Assembly: GCF_001662485.1 (NCBI RefSeq)
Contig: NZ_JMTM01000065.1
Location: 1 to 64,000, forward strand
Direction of reading: 5' to 3'
DNA: 64,000 nt
Origin: Flavobacterium succinicans
Lineage (GTDB): Bacteria > Bacteroidota > Bacteroidia > Flavobacteriales > Flavobacteriaceae
Below, piece after piece: positions 60,870 to 64,000 of this stretch (its first letter is position 1; every line of letters starts with the position of its first letter). The position numbers and the translations under genes are program-made. The notes under the pieces were generated by a model. That model searched no databases, was not told where the DNA came from, and saw nothing but the letters and a program-made list of their open reading frames with translations.

Positions 60870-61109
60870 AAAAGAAAAAAATATCTTACAATATTTTCTT
60901 CTCAACATGGCGAAAACACGAACTATTTTAACATTGAACAAAGATACAAATTAGAACTTTTATTACAACAAAACGTTTGCAAAACACAAATCGGTCGGGA
61001 GTTAAATGAGCATATGTCGACGATTCTAAGAAATGAAAATACTGTAAAACTAGCTCCGTTCTATTTATTACATCAATTCAGCAAATCAGAAATAAAAAAA
61101 CCAACCTAA
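60870..61109 (+). pseudogene. Remnant of an IS30-type transposase N-terminus
   Basis: A stop-to-stop frame without an ATG at its head codes for NIEQRYKLELLLQQNVCKTQ, then IGRELNEHMSTILRNEN. This matches the helix-turn-helix start of IS30-family transposases (pattern L-EQRY-IE-LL, KTEIA..L..H.STI.RE..RN). The frame ends after about 80 codons and no DDE domain follows, so only the DNA-binding end survives. No terminal repeats were identified. Confidence 0.65.
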
Positions 61110-61345
61110 GTTTACTGTAATTATGTTAAGCTAAAAATTAAAAAAAGAAGTTAGAATAGTATTGACAAAAAAGTATCACCTGAAGGAGTTGTGAAAAACT
61201 TTATAAAAATTAATTTTTCAGGACAGAAAGTACTTCCAAAACATTCAGATTCCAATTTAAAAATTGACAAACAATAAAAAAATGTTATTAAAAAGTTAAA
61301 TAATTTACTATGAAAAAAATGTTAATTTAATTCTCCAAAATAAAT

Positions 61346-61353
61346 TATATTTG
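61346..61353 (+). promoter_or_regulatory. Candidate -7 box (TATATTTG) of the PAP2-eptA operon
   Basis: TATATTTG matches TAnnTTTG exactly and points to the plus-strand pair. The start of transcription would fall near 61358, giving a leader of about 165 bases before the ATG at 61523. No strong -33 TTTG is seen at the usual distance. Confidence 0.5.
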
Positions 61354-61522
61354 CAAAATTAAGCAATAATAAGGCATTCGATTTATTTTTATTAATCCAT
61401 TCGGCCTAATTATAAAATTATTATAAAAATAAAGCATCTCTTTTTTCTACCTTTAAAAGTTGAAAAATTTGTAGCATTTAAAAAAACAACCCCAAATCCA
61501 ATAAATTACAAAAACTTAGTAG

Positions 61523-62386
61523 ATGCCATTTATTTTAAAATCTTTAACAAAAGAAACTCTAAATTCGGTAGTTCTCGAAAAATACAACAAATTAAAGCTA
61601 TCTTTGTTTGTTTTTCCTTTTTCATTATTACTTGCACTTGTAGTGTTTCTATATAGTAAAAATTCATTAAGTGTTTTAAATTATGTTGAAATTCAAAAAA
61701 GTTATTTTTACTTAATTAATGCTCAATTATCTAAATTTCCAGATCTTATTTACAATCTTACCCAATTCGGAGATGCCTTAGTCTTTTTTTCACTATTAAG
61801 CCCTTTAGTAGTATATACTCCTAAAATTTGGGAAGCACTATTATCTTCTTCAATTATATCCTGTATTCTATCAAGAGTTTTAAAAGACATTTTTTCTGTT
61901 CCAAGACCTGCACAAATCTATGATGTCACTAGCTTTAAAATCGTTGGTGAGAAATTAATTGGATTTAGTAGTTTACCATCAGGCCATTCAATAACCATTT
62001 TTTCTACACTAACTGTTTTGTTATTTGCATTTGTACCTAACAAATTTTATTTAAAAATTGCCTGGACTGTTATTTTTATATTACTAGGATCCGCACTTTC
62101 ATTAACAAGGGTTGGAGTAGGTGCACATCACCCACTCGATGTTTTTACAGGTGGGATAATCGGATGTATATCGGGACTTTCAGGCGTACTCATGAGTGTA
62201 AAATATAAGATTTGGACTTGGATTAATTACAAAAAATACTATCCTATTTTCATCTTACTATTTCTTATTTGTGGTGTTGTTTTGATCACGAAAATAAATG
62301 CTAAAAATCTATCTATCTTTTATTTTGCTTTAGCTAGTTTGCTTTTCTCACTTTATAAAATAATTTATGTTTACACTAAAAAATAG
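61523..62386 (+). CDS. PAP2-family membrane phosphatase
   Basis: A 287-aa membrane protein with about six or seven hydrophobic segments and the three PAP2 motifs: KDIFSVPRP near 123-131, PSGHS near 152-156 and SLTRVGVGAHHPLDV near 192-206. Such enzymes remove phosphate from lipids such as undecaprenyl diphosphate, phosphatidylglycerol phosphate or lipid A on the periplasmic side. The gene overlaps the eptA-like gene by 20 bases, so lipid A or lipid-linked phosphate remodelling is the likely joint role: PAP2 would remove a phosphate and EptA would place phosphoethanolamine. Confidence 0.9.
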   Translation: MPFILKSLTKETLNSVVLEKYNKLKLSLFVFPFSLLLALVVFLYSKNSLSVLNYVEIQKSYFYLINAQLSKFPDLIYNLTQFGDALVFFSLLSPLVVYTPKIWEALLSSSIISCILSRVLKDIFSVPRPAQIYDVTSFKIVGEKLIGFSSLPSGHSITIFSTLTVLLFAFVPNKFYLKIAWTVIFILLGSALSLTRVGVGAHHPLDVFTGGIIGCISGLSGVLMSVKYKIWTWINYKKYYPIFILLFLICGVVLITKINAKNLSIFYFALASLLFSLYKIIYVYTKK

Positions 62387-63893
62387 TTTAAAATCAACTC
62401 ACTTTGCCTTATTATTGAGTTTTTTGAATTTCATATTCTTCCATCTGCCTTTTTTTAAATTTGTATTCAATAATATTGATTATAAAAGCTTAAACGGAAT
62501 TGTTCTAATAATTAGTCTAGTCATTACGGTATTAGTTTTAAATGCTTTAGTGTTTTTATTATTGCTTTTTGTGTCTCACTACATGGCTAAAATACTCTTA
62601 GTGCTATTCTTTCTGGTTAACTCGGTTGCCGTATACTTCATAAACACCTATAGTGTAATTATTGACGAAAGCATGGTTAGTAATATACTCAATACAAATT
62701 TTGAAGAATCTAGTAATTATTTTTCGATAAAATTGATTATTTACTTTGTATTCCTTGGCGTTTTACCAAGCTATTACATTATAAAAGCTAAAATTATAAA
62801 TGAATCCAAAAAGAAAACACTCATTACTATTAGTTTAACTTTAGTATTCATACTCTCCTTAGTATTTGCAAATGCAAGCAATTGGATGTGGATAGATAAA
62901 AACTCAAAAACACTCGGCGGATTAGCAATGCCTTGGTCATACACTGTGAATATTTCTCTTTTTTACAAACATCAAAAAGAAAAGAACAAAAAGGAAATTT
63001 TATTACCCAATGCGACCATAAAAGATAATGCAAAAGCGGTGATTGTTTTAGTAATTGGAGAATCTGCAAGAAGCCAAAATTTTTCATTGTATGGATACAA
63101 AAACAATACAAATCCATTACTCTCCAAAATACCTAATTTACACCATTTTGAGGCTACTTCTACTGCAACTTATACAACTGCTGGTGTAAAAGCAATTTTA
63201 GATTATAAAAACACGGGGGATTTATATGAAATTTTACCTAACTATTTATTCAGAAATGATGTAGATGTATTCTGGAAAACAACCAACTGGGGCGAGCCTC
63301 CACTTCATATAAAAAACTATGAAAACAGAGAAATTCTAGCACCGCATTGCAAAGGCGAACCATGCAATTATGATGAAATCCTATTAACTGGACTAAGAGA
63401 ACAAATTAAATCCAGCAAAAAAAATAAAATATTAGTAGTTCTACATACAAGTACAAGTCATGGACCAACTTATAGCAAAAAATACCCCGCTTCATTTGAA
63501 ACCTTCAAGCCTGTTTGTAATAGTGTAGAATTAGGTAATTGTACCCAAAAAGAACTAATTAATGCTTATGACAATACAATTGTCTATACCGATTACATCT
63601 TATCTCAAGTAATTGGAGTATTAAAGGAATTGAAGGAATACAATAGTTCCATGATTTTCGTTTCAGACCACGGAGAATCGCTTGGCGAAAACAATCTTTA
63701 CATGCACGGCATTCCAATAGAAATTGCACCAAAAGAACAATATGAAATCCCATTTATTGTTTGGGTATCAAATGGTTCCAAACAACTAAAACCCCAACAA
63801 AAGCTAACCCAATACCACGTTTTTCATAGTGTATTAAACTTTCTAGGTGTACAAAGTCCAGTTTATGATGAAAAAATGAACATTTATAAATAA
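62367..63893 (+). CDS. eptA: EptA-like phosphoethanolamine transferase
   Basis: A 508-aa protein with five N-terminal membrane segments (first about 175 residues) and a periplasmic sulfatase/alkaline-phosphatase-like domain. Marks are VLVIGESARSQNFSLYGYKN near 227-246 with the metal-binding Glu, the nucleophile-type Thr in ATSTATYTTAGVKAI near 262-276, HTSTSHGPTYSKKYP near 361-375 and FVSDHGESLGENNLYMHGIP near 430-449 with the Asp-His pair. It transfers phosphoethanolamine from phosphatidylethanolamine to lipid A or another glycan, which often gives resistance to cationic peptides. It is translationally coupled to the PAP2 gene. Confidence 0.92.
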   Translation: MFTLKNSLKSTHFALLLSFLNFIFFHLPFFKFVFNNIDYKSLNGIVLIISLVITVLVLNALVFLLLLFVSHYMAKILLVLFFLVNSVAVYFINTYSVIIDESMVSNILNTNFEESSNYFSIKLIIYFVFLGVLPSYYIIKAKIINESKKKTLITISLTLVFILSLVFANASNWMWIDKNSKTLGGLAMPWSYTVNISLFYKHQKEKNKKEILLPNATIKDNAKAVIVLVIGESARSQNFSLYGYKNNTNPLLSKIPNLHHFEATSTATYTTAGVKAILDYKNTGDLYEILPNYLFRNDVDVFWKTTNWGEPPLHIKNYENREILAPHCKGEPCNYDEILLTGLREQIKSSKKNKILVVLHTSTSHGPTYSKKYPASFETFKPVCNSVELGNCTQKELINAYDNTIVYTDYILSQVIGVLKELKEYNSSMIFVSDHGESLGENNLYMHGIPIEIAPKEQYEIPFIVWVSNGSKQLKPQQKLTQYHVFHSVLNFLGVQSPVYDEKMNIYK

Positions 63894-64000
63894 TCCATCT
63901 CTAAAAACATTTAATCAAGAAAGGCTTTCTAATATTGATTCGTAGTCAATAAGACTAAAGTACAAGCTACTTCTTTTTGAATACCATTTAACGCTAACAA

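Larger units (their letters stand above)
60744..61522. other. AT-rich divergent intergenic region with transposase remnant
   Basis: Almost 0.8 kb without an intact gene between two divergent units. It holds a piece of an IS30-type transposase (60870-61109) and the promoter of the plus-strand operon (61346-61353). The rest is very AT-rich and, unlike the spacers to the left, lacks the word-like repeats. Confidence 0.7.

Noticed and set aside
61156-61170. Sigma70-like TTGACA box
   Set aside because: Bacteroidota promoters use a different consensus, and no matching -7 box stands downstream at the right distance; the TATATTTG at 61346 is a better candidate.

Overview
The window reads as the polysaccharide (O-antigen or capsule) locus of a Flavobacterium-like member of the Bacteroidota. 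The grounds are low GC, TAnnTTTG-type -7 boxes, a UpxY-type NusG paralogue, GxxExxY and four-helix-bundle 'passenger' genes, and long repeat-rich spacers made of short word-like motifs. Almost every gene lies on the minus strand, so transcription runs from right to left. No tRNA, rRNA or CRISPR was seen.

Layout in the direction of transcription. (1) 64-59 kb: a plus-strand pair (PAP2 phosphatase and EptA-like phosphoethanolamine transferase) diverges from a DegT aminotransferase gene and recR. (2) 59-50 kb: export set 1 (Wza lipoprotein and Wzc tyrosine kinase), then nucleotide-sugar enzymes (TviC/WbpP-like epimerase, UDP-glucose dehydrogenase, TviB/WbpA-like dehydrogenase, RfbB). (3) 50-42.5 kb: a four-helix-bundle protein, the UpxY/NusG-like antiterminator, export set 2 (large SLBB Wza and a kinase-less Wzz) and an AlbA_2/HATPase regulator with a tandem-repeat linker. 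(4) 42-20 kb: one densely packed block of about 21.6 kb, bounded by two copies of a cytidylyltransferase gene, of which the left one is broken by a single in-frame TAG. It holds a CMP-legionaminic-acid-type pathway (LegB, LegC, LegH, LegI, LegG, PtmE, LegF plus two oxidoreductases), an unusual acyl cassette (FkbH-like HAD, acyl carrier protein, hexapeptide acyltransferase, MaoC, SDR, GNAT, deacetylase), a Wzx flippase, acetyltransferases and transferases. (5) 20-11 kb: UDP-glucuronate and UDP-xylose synthesis, a GT2, a Wzy-like polymerase, a GT4 and a WbuXYZ-type amidotransferase. (6) 12-3.9 kb: FnlA/FnlB/FnlC (UDP-L-FucNAc), WbuB-like GT4, a WbpV-like reductase and a WbpL/WecA-like initiating transferase. 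(7) 3.9-0 kb: a cupin protein, an isolated plus-strand hypothetical gene and rfbC, set among repeats.

Taken together, the genes predict a Wzx/Wzy-dependent heteropolysaccharide started by a D-QuiNAc/D-FucNAc/GlcNAc-type phosphate. It would contain an amidinated L-FucNAc, probably xylose or glucuronic acid, and a legionaminic-type nonulosonic acid. One amino sugar may carry an unusual N-acyl group made on a dedicated carrier protein. That acyl cassette (about 27.2-33.1 kb) is the most interesting part of the window.

The repeat-rich spacers occur mainly between functional modules and often begin right at the stop codon of the upstream gene. The 10.9-42.0 kb stretch is almost free of them. This suggests the locus was assembled from exchangeable modules.
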